Shown: one piece after another, positions 32,396-41,560 of the stretch
Position numbering within the stretch: position 1 is the first letter of the stretch
How the letters are laid out: every line of letters begins with the position of its first letter
Notes under the pieces: model-generated
Told to the model about the DNA's origin: nothing
What the model saw: the letters and a program-made list of their open reading frames with translations, nothing else
Databases searched by the model: none
Position numbers and translations under genes: made by a program
Source of the DNA: Gp6-AA40 sp035496255
GTDB taxonomy: Bacteria > Acidobacteriota > Vicinamibacteria > Vicinamibacterales > UBA2999
Length of the DNA stretch: 64,000 bases
Reading direction: 5' to 3'
Assembly (NCBI GenBank): GCA_035496255.1
Contig: DATJEU010000122.1
Span: 18,195-82,194 of the forward strand

Positions 32396-35107
32396 ATGGG
32401 CTTCAACAGCGGCACTCGCGTGGGTCCGTACGAAATCGTGTCGCCGCTTGGTGCCGGCGGCATGGGCGAGGTCTATCGGGCGCGTGACACACGGCTCGAT
32501 CGTATCGTCGCGATCAAAGTACTGACCGGCGCGCTCGCCACCGACGTGGCATCCCGTCACCGTTTCGAAGAGGAAGCGCGTGCGATCGCGGCGCTCAATG
32601 ATCCGCACATCTGCACGATCCACGACGTCGGCCACGAGGGAGACGTCGAATACCTCGTCCTCGAATATCTCGAAGGTGAAACGCTTGCGGCCCGCCTCAA
32701 GCGAACGGGCGCCATGCCTGTCGAGGATGCGCTGCGGATTGCCATTCAGATGTCCGAGGCGCTGGATCGTGCGCAGCGCGCCGGCATCGTCCACCGCGAC
32801 CTGAAGCCGGGCAACGTGATGCTCGTGCGCCGCGCCGGCGCGGCCGCCGACGACGTGAAGCTGCTGGACTTCGGCCTTGCGTCACGGATCGCGGCGCCGC
32901 GTGCCGCCGCGTTCGATGCATCGCTGGCTGCGACGATGGCCCCATCGATGGCGGCGACACAACCGGCCAGCGCAAGCGTCGGAAGTGGGATCAGCGGCAC
33001 GCTGCAGTACATGGCGCCGGAGCAACTGGATGGCTCACCTGGCGATCATCGTTCCGACATCTTTGCGTTCGGGTGTGTGCTGTACGAGATGTTGGGCGGC
33101 CGCAAGGCGTTCGAGGCGAACACTGCCGTCACGGCCGTTGCCGCGATCATGAGCAGCGAGCCGCCCTCGATTCCGGCGCTCGCGTCGGCGCATCCGTTCA
33201 TCGATCACCTGATTCGGCGGTGTCTCGAAAAGGATCCGGAGCGCCGCTGGCAGAACGCCGGTGACATCGCGCGCGAGCTTCGATGGGTGACCGCGCAGCC
33301 GGTCTCCGCGGGCGACGGCATTCCGGCGGCGCGAAAGCCATGGAGTCGCGGACGGCGGATTGCGGCGGTGGCGATTGCGGTGGTTGCCCTGATCGTCTTC
33401 GGACCGCTCATCGTGCTCGGAGGTCTCCAGCTATTCGGTATGGACGGTCAGGACGACTCGCTGCGGCCGCTGCAACTGGAAGTCACGACGCCACCGACGG
33501 ACGACAACATCGGCGCGGTGTCACCGAACGGTTCGGAGATCGCCTTCATCGCGCTGAAGGATCACGTACCGGCTCTCTGGGTGCGTGCCCTCGATTCGCT
33601 GGAGAGCAGGGCGCTGCCCGGAACCGAAGGCGCGAGCTTTCCGTTCTGGTCACCGGACGGCGCGTCGCTCGGTTTCTTCGCCGACAACAAGCTGAAACGC
33701 ATCGACGCCAATGGCGGATCGCCGATTGTCCTTACCGATGCGGTGAACGCCCGCGGCGGCGATTGGGGACCCGACGCCACGATTCTGTTCGCGCCAGGGG
33801 TCAACGCGCCGATCATGCGCGTCCCGGTTCGCGGCGGTGCGGTGACGCAGGTGACGACACTCGATGCGGCTGTGGGTCCGAGCCATCGACGGCCGCAGTT
33901 CCTGCCGGACGGCAAACACTTCCTCTTTTCATCGTCGCTCGGACAGGCGAATACGAATGGCGTCTACTTTGGAACGCTGGACAAGAGCGTTCCGCCCGTG
34001 AAGATCAGCGACGACGACAACGGCCTGTTCGTCCCGCCCGCGACGCTCCTCACGATCATGCGGGGTACGCTTCTCGCGTACCGATTCGATCCGTCGACTG
34101 GCAAAGTGAACGGCGAACCCGCGACCATTGCCCAGGGGGTCACGGCCGGGTCGGTCTTCGGCGCCTCCCGTACGGACACGGCGGTGCTGGCTTACCGCCA
34201 CGGCGGCGCGCAACAGCGCCAGTTGGTGTGGGTCGATCGTGCCGGGACGGTGCGGCAGAAGCTCGGCGAGCCAACCGCATCAGGGATCGCCTCACCGGAA
34301 TTGAGCGCCGACGAGCGGCAGGTCGCGTTGTTCCTGCACCCGGGCACGGGTGAAGACAACGATGTGTGGGTATTCGAGCTCGGGCGGTATCTCGGCCGGC
34401 CGATCACGACCGGGCCTCCCGCCGACGCCCATCCAGTCTTTGATCCTGATAATCAGGCGGTGATCTTCAACACCGCCCGGTCGGGGACGGCGGGAGTGAC
34501 CCGGTTTCCGGTCTCCGGCGCGCCGCCGCAGCTTCTTTTCGCCACCAGCGACAATCGCGGCGGAGGCGTGCTGGCGATGACGCGCGATCGGCGCTACGTC
34601 CTGATGCGGCATCAGACAGACGCCACCGGGATCGATCTTGTGGCCGCGTCACTATCCGACGGCCGCGACTTTCCGGTCACGCAGCTCCAGGGCGATGAGA
34701 CCGAAGGGCAATTCTCGCCAGATGGCAAATGGGTCGCGTTCGTCTCGAGCATCAGTGGACGCGCCGAAGTCTTCGTGCAGTCGTTTCCTGATGGTGCATC
34801 ACGGACGCAGGTGTCGACCGGTGGCGGCACGCAGGTGCGATGGTCGGTGGACGGGAAGGAGATCTACTATCTCGCGCCGGACAGCAAGCTGATGGCGGTG
34901 GCGTTCACGGCCAATGGCAATGCGCCCGACGTGAAGCCGCCGACAGCGTTGTTCCAGACGCATCTTGCGAACGGCAACAACGTGGTCGGCAACAAGGCAC
35001 AGTACGCCGTCTCGCGCGACGGTCGCTTTCTGCTCAATACGGTGGTCGAAGCCCCGAGCGCCCCGATCGTCGTGGCCGTGAACTGGACGAGGCGCCTCCC
35101 GAAGTAA
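32396..35107 (+). CDS. Membrane Ser/Thr protein kinase with TolB/WD40-like propeller sensor
   Basis: The 903-residue protein has a Hanks-type kinase domain (about 10-275): GAGGMGEVYRA glycine loop, VAIKVL lysine, HRDLKPGNVM catalytic loop, LLDFGLA and MAPEQL. One membrane helix follows (about 322-345, AVAIAVVALIVFGPLIVLGG). The extracytoplasmic part is a TolB-like beta propeller (SPNGSEIAFIALKD, FWSPDGASLGFF, FSPDGKWVAFVSS, VSRDGRFLLNTV). This is the standard acidobacterial sensor-kinase form. The frame extends upstream through the minisatellite, but the kinase homology begins at this ATG. Confidence 0.92.
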   Translation: MGFNSGTRVGPYEIVSPLGAGGMGEVYRARDTRLDRIVAIKVLTGALATDVASRHRFEEEARAIAALNDPHICTIHDVGHEGDVEYLVLEYLEGETLAARLKRTGAMPVEDALRIAIQMSEALDRAQRAGIVHRDLKPGNVMLVRRAGAAADDVKLLDFGLASRIAAPRAAAFDASLAATMAPSMAATQPASASVGSGISGTLQYMAPEQLDGSPGDHRSDIFAFGCVLYEMLGGRKAFEANTAVTAVAAIMSSEPPSIPALASAHPFIDHLIRRCLEKDPERRWQNAGDIARELRWVTAQPVSAGDGIPAARKPWSRGRRIAAVAIAVVALIVFGPLIVLGGLQLFGMDGQDDSLRPLQLEVTTPPTDDNIGAVSPNGSEIAFIALKDHVPALWVRALDSLESRALPGTEGASFPFWSPDGASLGFFADNKLKRIDANGGSPIVLTDAVNARGGDWGPDATILFAPGVNAPIMRVPVRGGAVTQVTTLDAAVGPSHRRPQFLPDGKHFLFSSSLGQANTNGVYFGTLDKSVPPVKISDDDNGLFVPPATLLTIMRGTLLAYRFDPSTGKVNGEPATIAQGVTAGSVFGASRTDTAVLAYRHGGAQQRQLVWVDRAGTVRQKLGEPTASGIASPELSADERQVALFLHPGTGEDNDVWVFELGRYLGRPITTGPPADAHPVFDPDNQAVIFNTARSGTAGVTRFPVSGAPPQLLFATSDNRGGGVLAMTRDRRYVLMRHQTDATGIDLVAASLSDGRDFPVTQLQGDETEGQFSPDGKWVAFVSSISGRAEVFVQSFPDGASRTQVSTGGGTQVRWSVDGKEIYYLAPDSKLMAVAFTANGNAPDVKPPTALFQTHLANGNNVVGNKAQYAVSRDGRFLLNTVVEAPSAPIVVAVNWTRRLPK

Positions 35108-35127
35108 CGGGCCTCGCTTGGCCACGC

Positions 35128-36021
35128 CTAGCTGACAGGATTGGGCGCGGCCAGCCGTGTCGTCAGCTCCGGCGCCTCGAGTCGGGCACCGCGATATGCA
35201 GTCACTTCACCGAAGCGGCGGTGTTCCGTCCACTCCTCTCGCGCGGCACGAATTTCCTCCGGTGTACGGGCCACGAAGTTCCACCACATGAGGATGCGCT
35301 CCTGAAACGGCGCACCGCCAATCAGGAGCACACGTGCGCCGTCACGACTGCTCACCGTGGCCTCGGCGCGACCCGGCTCGATGTAGTACAGCGTCCTCGC
35401 TTCGAGCGGCTGATCGTCGATCGCGGCGTCGCCGGAGAGGATCAACACGCCGTGTTCGTACGACGCATCCATGGGGATGCTCAGCCGCGACGTCGGATGA
35501 ACCTGGAGATCCGCGCCGACAATCGGGGAGACATGAGGCGCGGCGGACGCGACGCCGCCAACGCTGCCCGAAAAGATACGCGCGATACCGCCTGGCCACT
35601 CGGCCATCGGCACCTCGGCGAGGTGCTGGAATGACGGTGAACCGTGGCGATGGGATTCGGGGAGTGCCGTCCAGAGCTGCACGCCGTGCAGGTGTCCAGT
35701 GTGCGCACGCGGTGTCTGCTCCGCGTGCGCGATTGCGGCACCGGATGTCATGACGTTCAGTCCGCCGGGACGGAGCAGCGCTTCGGAACCGAGGCTGTCG
35801 TCGTGGACGATCTCACCCTCGAGCAGCCAGGTGATCGTCTGGAGGCCCATGTGTGGATGTGGCGCGACGTCCATGGGTCTTGCGTCCGTGAACGACAGCG
35901 GCCCGAAGCGATCGATGAAGCACCAGGGCCCGATCGTTCGCCTGCCGATTGCGGGAAGGGCACGCAGCACCGGTATCTCGCCGAGGCGAACCTCGCGCGC
36001 GAAATAGCTGGCGATCGTCAT
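35128..36021 (-). CDS. Pirin-family protein
   Basis: The 297-residue bicupin has the pirin metal site pattern PHPHMGLQTITWLLEGEIVHDDSLG with GGLNVMTSGAAIAHAE, then VQLWTALPESHRHGSPSFQH and a C-terminal FVARTPEEIRAAREEW segment. Family members bind iron, and some show quercetinase activity or act as regulators. It is convergent with the kinase gene and starts near the TonB-C gene end. No operon partner is evident. Confidence 0.9.
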   Translation of the reverse strand: MTIASYFAREVRLGEIPVLRALPAIGRRTIGPWCFIDRFGPLSFTDARPMDVAPHPHMGLQTITWLLEGEIVHDDSLGSEALLRPGGLNVMTSGAAIAHAEQTPRAHTGHLHGVQLWTALPESHRHGSPSFQHLAEVPMAEWPGGIARIFSGSVGGVASAAPHVSPIVGADLQVHPTSRLSIPMDASYEHGVLILSGDAAIDDQPLEARTLYYIEPGRAEATVSSRDGARVLLIGGAPFQERILMWWNFVARTPEEIRAAREEWTEHRRFGEVTAYRGARLEAPELTTRLAAPNPVS

Positions 36022-36110
36022 CTTGCGAGTATACCGACGGCGGCAACCGCTGACGCCCGACGACCGCGCGCTGTCGGGAGCGGTGTCGTGTGGTCGGCCG
36101 TCGCTTGCGA

Positions 36111-37004
36111 TTACGGCGTGACCTGTACCGTGATCAGTCGCTCGGACTCGACCGGCATACCGTTCATCATCGCCGGCTTGTAGACCCAGTTGTACGCCGC
36201 ATTGAGCAACAGTTCGTCGTACCGCGGGTCGATGCGGGCTTCGATTGAAGCGAACCTGACCTTGCCGTCGACACCGATGAGGATGCGCACCGCACCCTGC
36301 AGCGTCGATGCCGGTTCACCACGGCTCGTTGCGCTCCAGCGCGGTACGGTCTGCCGAATGGCGACGGCCGGAGCGGTGACCGGTTTGGCCGGTTCCGGCG
36401 CTGGCGTGGTCGTCGCGGCGGCCGCCGCCGACGCGGCCGTGGGCCGCGGCGCTGCGAGTGCGGCGCGCGATGAGGCGCCATCGGTGGCCTTGAGCAGATC
36501 GAGGAAGGCGGCCGCAACGGTGGCGGCACCCTGGACTTCCTGGCGCTCGGCCAGCGATGGTTCTTTGCTGAGCGTCAGTACCTGCTGGAATCGTCTGGCC
36601 GCTTCGGTCGGCTTCGACGTCTTGAAGTCTTCACGCGCTTTGGCCAGCACGTCCATCACGATGGTTGGCAGCAACCGCTCCCGGACGGCGTTATACAGGC
36701 TCAGAAACCGCGGCGGAAAATCGTCGGAGGCGGGGACGAGTGTGGGAGCGTGCGTGATCAGCCGTTCCAGCACGCGTTGCGCATCGTCGGTGCGGTTGAG
36801 CGCGAGCAGGCAGAGTGCGCGATATTCGTCGGCGTCATCCGCCGTCGCCGGCGCCGCATCGAGCAGTTTGAGCGCCGCTTCGTACGAGGCGTTAGCGTAC
36901 AGCGCCTTCGCCTCGTCGACGAGCGTGTCGAGGCCGTCGGCCGCGAGCGGTGCGGTCGTGACCGCAAGCATCAGCGCGATCGCAAGGTGGCGGAGACCGA
37001 TCAC
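36111..37004 (-). CDS. TonB C-terminal domain protein with helical repeats
   Basis: The 297-residue exported protein starts with a signal peptide (GLRHLAIALMLAVTTAPLAAD). It has TPR-like helices (EAKALYANASYEAALKLLDAAP, RALCLLALNRTDDAQRVLERL), an Ala/Pro linker, and a TonB_C domain (QGAVRILIGVDGKVRFASIEARIDPRYDELLLNAAYNWVYKPAMMNG). Such proteins may assist energy coupling to outer-membrane receptors. The GTG start overlaps the stop of the upstream PEGA-domain gene (GTGA at 37001-37004), so the pair is translationally coupled. Confidence 0.8.
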   Translation of the reverse strand: MIGLRHLAIALMLAVTTAPLAADGLDTLVDEAKALYANASYEAALKLLDAAPATADDADEYRALCLLALNRTDDAQRVLERLITHAPTLVPASDDFPPRFLSLYNAVRERLLPTIVMDVLAKAREDFKTSKPTEAARRFQQVLTLSKEPSLAERQEVQGAATVAAAFLDLLKATDGASSRAALAAPRPTAASAAAAATTTPAPEPAKPVTAPAVAIRQTVPRWSATSRGEPASTLQGAVRILIGVDGKVRFASIEARIDPRYDELLLNAAYNWVYKPAMMNGMPVESERLITVQVTP

Positions 37005-37969
37005 TGCGGCGCCTTCATATCGACCGACGCGCGCGCCGGCGTATTGAGCGTGACCACCGCGGTCATGCGGCGCTCGCCGAATTGCGGGTGCCGGAAGACG
37101 ATCTCGTGCGGTCCGATCGTCTGCATCACGTTCGAGAGCGGCGTTTCGCCGACGCGCTGGCCATCGATCCATACGTCCGCCCAGGGCAGGGCATTGATCT
37201 GCATTGGCGCCTGCGGCAGCTTCAGCGCTACCGACGTCACTCTGCCGGCTTCGATCCGAACGCGCTGTGTCGTCGTGAAGCCGAGCGAGCTGCTGCGGAA
37301 GCCGAGCGTGTGTTCACCTGCCGGCATCAGCACGCGGCTCGATTCGGTGGTGCCGACGACATCGCCATTTTCGGTGATGGTGAACGGCAGGGGAGTGGCC
37401 ACGCGCAGCCAGCCGGCGGTCGGGCCCTCCTCGGTGGTGCGCTTCTGGACCGGAGCCTTGGCCGACGCTGGACCGGTCTTCGCCGCCACCGCGGAAGTTG
37501 GCTGAGGTTCCTGGCGCGGTAACGGCGGCTCAGGCAATTCGATGTGATGGACGATGCGTGTGTTCGCCTGCGCGTCGATGCTGAGCGTCCGCTGTCGCGT
37601 GCCGCTGACCAGCGTCAGCGAATGCCTGCCGACCGGCAGATCGAGCGTGACCGGCGTTGCGCCCTGCGCGTGACCGTCGACGACGATCGAGGCGTTCCCC
37701 GGTTCTGATTCGATGCGAACTGACCCTCTTGACGCTGGTGCCGAGCGCACCGCGTATGCGACGCTCCCACCCAGGATGGCCACCCCGAGCAGGGCTGCGG
37801 CGAGTTGCGCGCGGTGCTGGACCGGCCACTTGATGACGACCGCGGCGGACCGCCGCGGGACGTGGAACTCTGACGGGAAGTCATCGAGGGGAGCGTCTGC
37901 ACTCACCTCGGTAAACGGGCGTGGTGGGAAAGCGTGCGTCCGTTCCGGCGATTCCATGGGCGCAGCCAT
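37001..37969 (-). CDS. Membrane-anchored PEGA-domain protein
   Basis: The protein of up to 322 residues (start at 37969 or the ATG at 37957) has a short cytoplasmic part, one membrane helix (AQLAAALLGVAILGGSVAYAV) and PEGA-type repeats outside (GSVRIESEPGNASIVVDGHAQGATPVTLDLPVGRHSLTL; ALPWADVWIDGQRVGETPLSNVMQTIGPHEIVFRHP). PEGA domains are thought to bind envelope or surface-layer components. It is coupled to the TonB-C protein downstream, suggesting a shared envelope task. Confidence 0.8.
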   Translation of the reverse strand: MAAPMESPERTHAFPPRPFTEVSADAPLDDFPSEFHVPRRSAAVVIKWPVQHRAQLAAALLGVAILGGSVAYAVRSAPASRGSVRIESEPGNASIVVDGHAQGATPVTLDLPVGRHSLTLVSGTRQRTLSIDAQANTRIVHHIELPEPPLPRQEPQPTSAVAAKTGPASAKAPVQKRTTEEGPTAGWLRVATPLPFTITENGDVVGTTESSRVLMPAGEHTLGFRSSSLGFTTTQRVRIEAGRVTSVALKLPQAPMQINALPWADVWIDGQRVGETPLSNVMQTIGPHEIVFRHPQFGERRMTAVVTLNTPARASVDMKAPQ

Positions 37970-38134
37970 CGAACCCGCCAGCTGGTGCTACAGATATGCC
38001 ACCCGGCGTCCGCCGCCGATCGTCGCCAGTTGGGCCAATTTCGAGAAATTCGCTAAATCTTTGGGTCAGGCGCTGCGACGAAAGTCTGACGCCGGCAGCA
38101 TCTTTCTCTGGCGCACGGACCGAAAGTTAGCCGC

Positions 38135-38233
38135 TCAGCGGCGCGTGAACAGGTAGGCGAGCAGTACGAGGATCGCGACGATCGCGAACGCGTACATACG
38201 CACTTTCGAGAGATTCCGCTGATTCGGCTGCAC
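38135..38233 (-). CDS. Possible 32-residue membrane peptide
   Basis: A short frame from GTG at 38233 encodes VQPNQRNLSKVRMYAFAIVAILVLLAYLFTRR-type sequence: a polar N-terminus, one hydrophobic helix (AFAIVAILVLLAYLF) and a basic end. The upstream frame is closed by a TAG and the ribosome-binding site is weak. It lies beside a permease relic and may itself be a remnant. Confidence 0.3.
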   Translation of the reverse strand: MQPNQRNLSKVRMYAFAIVAILVLLAYLFTRR

Positions 38234-38254
38234 GTTCTGCCCGCCAATCGTGGG

Positions 38255-38418
38255 CTACTCGCCTCGAAGGACGCCGATCGGATCGACGCGGGTCACCTGT
38301 CGCGCCGCCGCACAAGCGCTCGTGGCTGCGCGCCTGGGGCAAGACGGGGGCCCATCTCCCTCATTCGCACCGCGACGACGAACGTCACGGCGCAGGTCAT
38401 CAACGTGTTCTGACCGCG
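38255..38418 (-). pseudogene. Relic of an ADOP/MacB permease C-terminus
   Basis: One minus-strand frame reads VRMREMGPRLAPGAQPRALVR, matching the conserved REIGIRLALGAQ segment of these permeases. Just downstream a different frame reads AAARQVTRVDPIGVLRGE then stop, matching the terminal RVDPLDALR motif. About 70 residues that should separate the two are missing and the frame is shifted, so this is a deleted, frameshifted remnant. The intact paralogue is at 21228-23900. Confidence 0.65.
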
Positions 38419-38542
38419 AGCGACCATCCTCATGGCTCGCGAGGCTCAGGCCGTGAAGCATGCGCGAATTCTATGCCGGGTCGTTGTCTTCGGGCGCCGG
38501 AGGCTCCGGCGGACATCCTTCGCGAGTGTGACGAGCGAAGGA

Positions 38543-38618
38543 TGGAGCCGGCGACGTGACTCGAACACGTGACCTGCTGATTACGAATCAGCTGCTCTAC
38601 CAACTGAGCTACGCCGGC
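38543..38618 (-). tRNA. tRNA-Thr (anticodon CGT)
   Basis: The minus strand folds into a full cloverleaf: acceptor GCCGGCG pairing with CGCCGGC, D arm GCTCAGTTGGTAGAGC, anticodon arm CTGATTCGTAATCAG with loop TTCGTAA (CGT, reading ACG), and T arm GTGTTCGAGTCAC. Discriminator T and an encoded CCA (38543-38545) end the gene. Confidence 0.95.
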
Positions 38619-38703
38619 AGGCGGGAAACCCAAATCTTAGCACGGCCATCGAGGTGGCAATCCACCCGCTGCGGCTGATGCCGTACATCGAGAGAGCGTC
38701 GAG

Positions 38704-38732
38704 ACAACTCCCAACTGGGAGTTGGGAGTTGT
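38704..38732 (-). terminator. Perfect hairpin after the RNB nuclease gene
   Basis: ACAACTCCCAAC-5 bases-GTTGGGAGTTGT forms a perfect 12-base stem directly at the stop codon of the minus-strand nuclease gene. No T tract follows. It is built of the TTGGGAGTT unit also found at 9901-9925 and 60601-60636. Confidence 0.6.
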
Positions 38733-40150
38733 CACGCCCGCTCGAAATCGATGAACCCTTTCTCCGGCACCGTGCGCACCAGGCGCACGGGGAGATGATC
38801 CCCGACTTCGAGACCGTGAACGGATCCCTCCAGCCGCCCTTCGACCACCGGATGCTTCACGCGAACCCACGTGCCCTTCGGTCCGACACCGGTCACGATC
38901 GCGTCGAACTGCTCGCCGTGCCGGTGCTGCAGCAGGATTGCTGCCGCGGCCTTACGCACCTGTCGCTCGACGCGGTTCGCCGCGTCCTCGCGATCCATGC
39001 AGTGTCTTGCGATCGCGTCGAGGTCGCTCTCCGAGTAGGGCGGCCGGCCGCCGTCCAGCGCGGCCTTCACCAGTCGCTGCGTCACCAGGTCCGCGAAGCG
39101 GCGGTTCGGAGCGGTCGCGTGCGTGTAATCGTCCACCGCCAGCCCGAAGTGATCCGGCGTCGGCTCATTCGGCTTCTCGACGACGTACTCGCCGCGCCCG
39201 AGCAGCTTGACGATGCTCAACGAGAGATCGACGAAGCGCTGTGGATTCTGCTGTCGCTGCGTGAGTAGCCATCGCTCGAGCGCGCGCGCATCCGGATTCG
39301 CCGGCAGCTCCGTGCCCGTATCCGCGGCCAGCTTCACGATCCGCGGCCACCGCTCGGGCATGCGGACGATGCGGCGGAGCGACGAGAAGCCGTGGCGTTC
39401 CAGGAATTCGGCGGTGGCGGTGTTGGCCGCGATCATGAAATCTTCGATCAGCGCCGACGCGCGGCTGCGGCCGATGGCCGTGAGATCGCGCAACTCGTCT
39501 CCGGCAAACACCGGCTTGCCCTCAACCGTGTCCAACGTGAGTGCGCCGCGCTCGTGCCGCGATTGCTGCAGGGCATGCGCCGCCGTGTCCTGGAGCCGCA
39601 GGTTGTCTTCGAGGCCGGGAACCGCGGTGAGCGGAGCGGGGGGTGGCGCCGTGCCTTCGAGCCATGCGCCCACCGACGGATACGCGAGCCTGGCTCGATT
39701 GCGAACGGTCGCGCGATAGACGTCGCTGGCGCGAACAGACCCGTCGGGCGTCACCGTGAGATCGACAACGACTGCGGCTCGATCCTCGTCCTGCGCAAGC
39801 GAGGTCAGGTCGGTGGAAAACCGCTCCGGCAGCATGGAGAAGACATGTGCCGCCGTGTAGACAGAGGTGGTGTTGACGGCCGCGTGCTGATCGACCGGCG
39901 AGCCGCGGCCGACGCGCGCGTCCACGTCGGCGATCGCGATCAGAATCCCGGTGGCGCCGTCACGCGATTCGGCGACCGAGAGCTGATCGAGATCGCGCGA
40001 GTCGTCATTGTCGATGGAACACCAGAGCAGGTTGCGAAGGTCGCGCCGGTCCGTCCGGTTCTGACTGGCGCCGAACTCACGCGAGTCCGCGGCCCCGGCC
40101 TGCGCGATCGCGGCGGGTGGGAAGTCGGGTTCAAACCCTCGCTCGCGCAT
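38732..40150 (-). CDS. RNB-domain exoribonuclease (RNase II/R family, short form)
   Basis: The protein of about 472 residues has an RNB domain with the metal-binding motif SIDNDDSRDLDQ, IAIADVDARVG, and FSMLPERFSTDLTSL. The C-terminal part of the catalytic domain includes YTHATAPNRRFADLVTQRLVKAAL. A short S1-like end follows (FDAIVTGVGPKGTWVRVKHPVVEG). N-terminal cold-shock domains of RNase R are absent. The ATG at 40150 is given, but the frame could begin at a CTG (40192) overlapping the peroxiredoxin stop, which would better fit homologous N-termini. A processive 3'-5' RNA decay role is expected. Confidence 0.82.
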   Translation of the reverse strand: MRERGFEPDFPPAAIAQAGAADSREFGASQNRTDRRDLRNLLWCSIDNDDSRDLDQLSVAESRDGATGILIAIADVDARVGRGSPVDQHAAVNTTSVYTAAHVFSMLPERFSTDLTSLAQDEDRAAVVVDLTVTPDGSVRASDVYRATVRNRARLAYPSVGAWLEGTAPPPAPLTAVPGLEDNLRLQDTAAHALQQSRHERGALTLDTVEGKPVFAGDELRDLTAIGRSRASALIEDFMIAANTATAEFLERHGFSSLRRIVRMPERWPRIVKLAADTGTELPANPDARALERWLLTQRQQNPQRFVDLSLSIVKLLGRGEYVVEKPNEPTPDHFGLAVDDYTHATAPNRRFADLVTQRLVKAALDGGRPPYSESDLDAIARHCMDREDAANRVERQVRKAAAAILLQHRHGEQFDAIVTGVGPKGTWVRVKHPVVEGRLEGSVHGLEVGDHLPVRLVRTVPEKGFIDFERA

Positions 40151-40188
40151 AGCGTCGCGAGCGAGGCGTTCGAGCAGCTGCCGGGAAG

Positions 40189-40770
40189 TCAGCGGACCGC
40201 CGGGACCTTCAGTTCGCCGAGCCGCGCGATCATGTCTTCCGCAGACGTCGCCGGCTTGATCGCCTTGTCGATGTAGCTGATGCGGCCATTCCTGTCGATA
40301 TAGAACGTCCAGCGCTGCGCGAACGCGCCGTTCGCCGCGAGGACGCCGTACGCCTTGGCCGTGTCCTTGGTCGGATCGCTGAGCAGCGGGAAGTCCGCTT
40401 CCTTCTTCTCTACCTTCTGGCCCGTGCCGATGACGTCCACCGTGGTCGCCTTGGCGAAGCGGATGTTGTCGTCGAGCGGATCGACGCTGGCCATGAAGTA
40501 GGCGACATCGTACTTGCGGATCCTGTCGCCATTCTCCGCGAGCGACTTGCACTCGATTGTGCAGCCCTGCGTGAATGCCTTGGGGAACCAGGCGACGACC
40601 ACAGCCTTCTTGTTCTTGAAATCGGAGAGCTGATAGGTCCTGCCGTCCGTGGCCTGCAGTTTGAAGTTGGGAGCGGGATCGCCCACCTTCAGCTCCGCTG
40701 CCGGGGCCTGAGCCATAACGGTGATCGAAAGAGCCGCCGCCACCAGCCCCATCGCGAACACTACGCGCAT
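40189..40770 (-). CDS. Exported peroxiredoxin (BCP/AhpC-TSA family)
   Basis: The 193-residue protein has a signal peptide (MGLVAAALSITVMAQA). The thioredoxin fold has peroxidatic Cys70 and Cys74 in FPKAFTQGCTIECKSL, ELKVGDPAPNFKLQATDG at the start, and ADFPLLSDPTKDTAKAYGV. It should reduce peroxides in the periplasm. The ATG has AGGAGG with correct spacing, and TATACT (40801-40806, minus strand) is a good -10 box. The RNB nuclease follows with overlapping or adjacent translation. Confidence 0.88.
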   Translation of the reverse strand: MRVVFAMGLVAAALSITVMAQAPAAELKVGDPAPNFKLQATDGRTYQLSDFKNKKAVVVAWFPKAFTQGCTIECKSLAENGDRIRKYDVAYFMASVDPLDDNIRFAKATTVDVIGTGQKVEKKEADFPLLSDPTKDTAKAYGVLAANGAFAQRWTFYIDRNGRISYIDKAIKPATSAEDMIARLGELKVPAVR

Positions 40771-40797
40771 CGGTCCTCCTGACTGAGCGAAAACGAG

Positions 40798-41490
40798 TTG
40801 AGTATACATGGCGGCAAGGATGCACGGCCTGAGGACGTGGCCGAGCAGGATCTGTCATCGACACCAGGCGGCTCACGGACCGCAGCGCCGTTCGTGCCGC
40901 GCACCACCAGCCTGCGCGCGCTCACCGCGGCGGCGCACGAATGTCGCGGGTGCGACCTCTACAAGCACGCGACGCAGGTCGTATTCGGCGAAGGTCCGAA
41001 GGGCGCGCACGTCATGTTGGTCGGCGAGCAACCAGGCGATCAGGAAGACCATCAGGGAGAGCCGTTCGTTGGTCCGGCCGGCGCGCTGCTCGACAGAGCA
41101 CTCAACGACGCAGGTATCCCCCGACAGGACGTCTACGTCACGAATGCCGTCAAACATTTCAAGTGGGAGCCGCGCGGCAAGCGGCGGATTCACAAGAAAC
41201 CGCGCATCTCGGAAGTGAAGGCCTGTCGTCCGTGGCTCGAAGCCGAACTGAAGGCGGTGAAGCCGGCCATCGTCGTGTGTCTCGGTGCGACAGCAGCGCA
41301 GGCGGTGCTCGGCTCGCAGTTCAAGTTGATGGCGCAGCGCGGCCGGCTGATGGTCTCGCCCATCGCTGAGCACGTCGTGGCGACCATTCATCCATCTGCT
41401 GTGCTGCGCGCACCCGATGCCGACGCGCGACGCGACGCGTACGCGATGCTCGTCGCCGACCTGAAGGTCGTCGCCAAAGCACTGCGGTAG
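40798..41490 (+). CDS. udgX: UdgX-type uracil-DNA-binding glycosylase
   Basis: The protein of about 230 residues is a family-4-like uracil-DNA glycosylase with an Fe-S cluster (cysteines in HECRGCDLY, KACRPWL and VCLGA). It has the motif GEQPGDQEDHQGEPFVGPAG and HPSAVLR. It carries the KRRIHKKP insertion diagnostic of UdgX; His132 corresponds to the histidine that forms a covalent bond with uracil-DNA in the mycobacterial enzyme. Start uncertain: TTG at 40798 or GTG at 40837. It is divergent from the peroxiredoxin gene. A role in tolerating or flagging uracil in DNA is expected. Confidence 0.9.
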   Translation: MSIHGGKDARPEDVAEQDLSSTPGGSRTAAPFVPRTTSLRALTAAAHECRGCDLYKHATQVVFGEGPKGAHVMLVGEQPGDQEDHQGEPFVGPAGALLDRALNDAGIPRQDVYVTNAVKHFKWEPRGKRRIHKKPRISEVKACRPWLEAELKAVKPAIVVCLGATAAQAVLGSQFKLMAQRGRLMVSPIAEHVVATIHPSAVLRAPDADARRDAYAMLVADLKVVAKALR

Positions 41491-41560
41491 CCGTGGCATT
41501 TGCCGTGCAGCGCCCTTTCACTCGAATGGTTTCCCCCCGTCCGAAGAGGAGCAGATTTCC

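Noticed and set aside
31328..32794. A 488-codon minus-strand open frame across the minisatellite
   Set aside because: The 13-bp repeat lacks stops in several frames and joins shadows of the response regulator and kinase genes. There is no recognisable domain.
38732..40876. A single 714-residue protein including the RNB nuclease
   Set aside because: Its first 240 residues are an out-of-frame reading of the exported peroxiredoxin gene, which has its own signal peptide, catalytic cysteines and ribosome-binding site.
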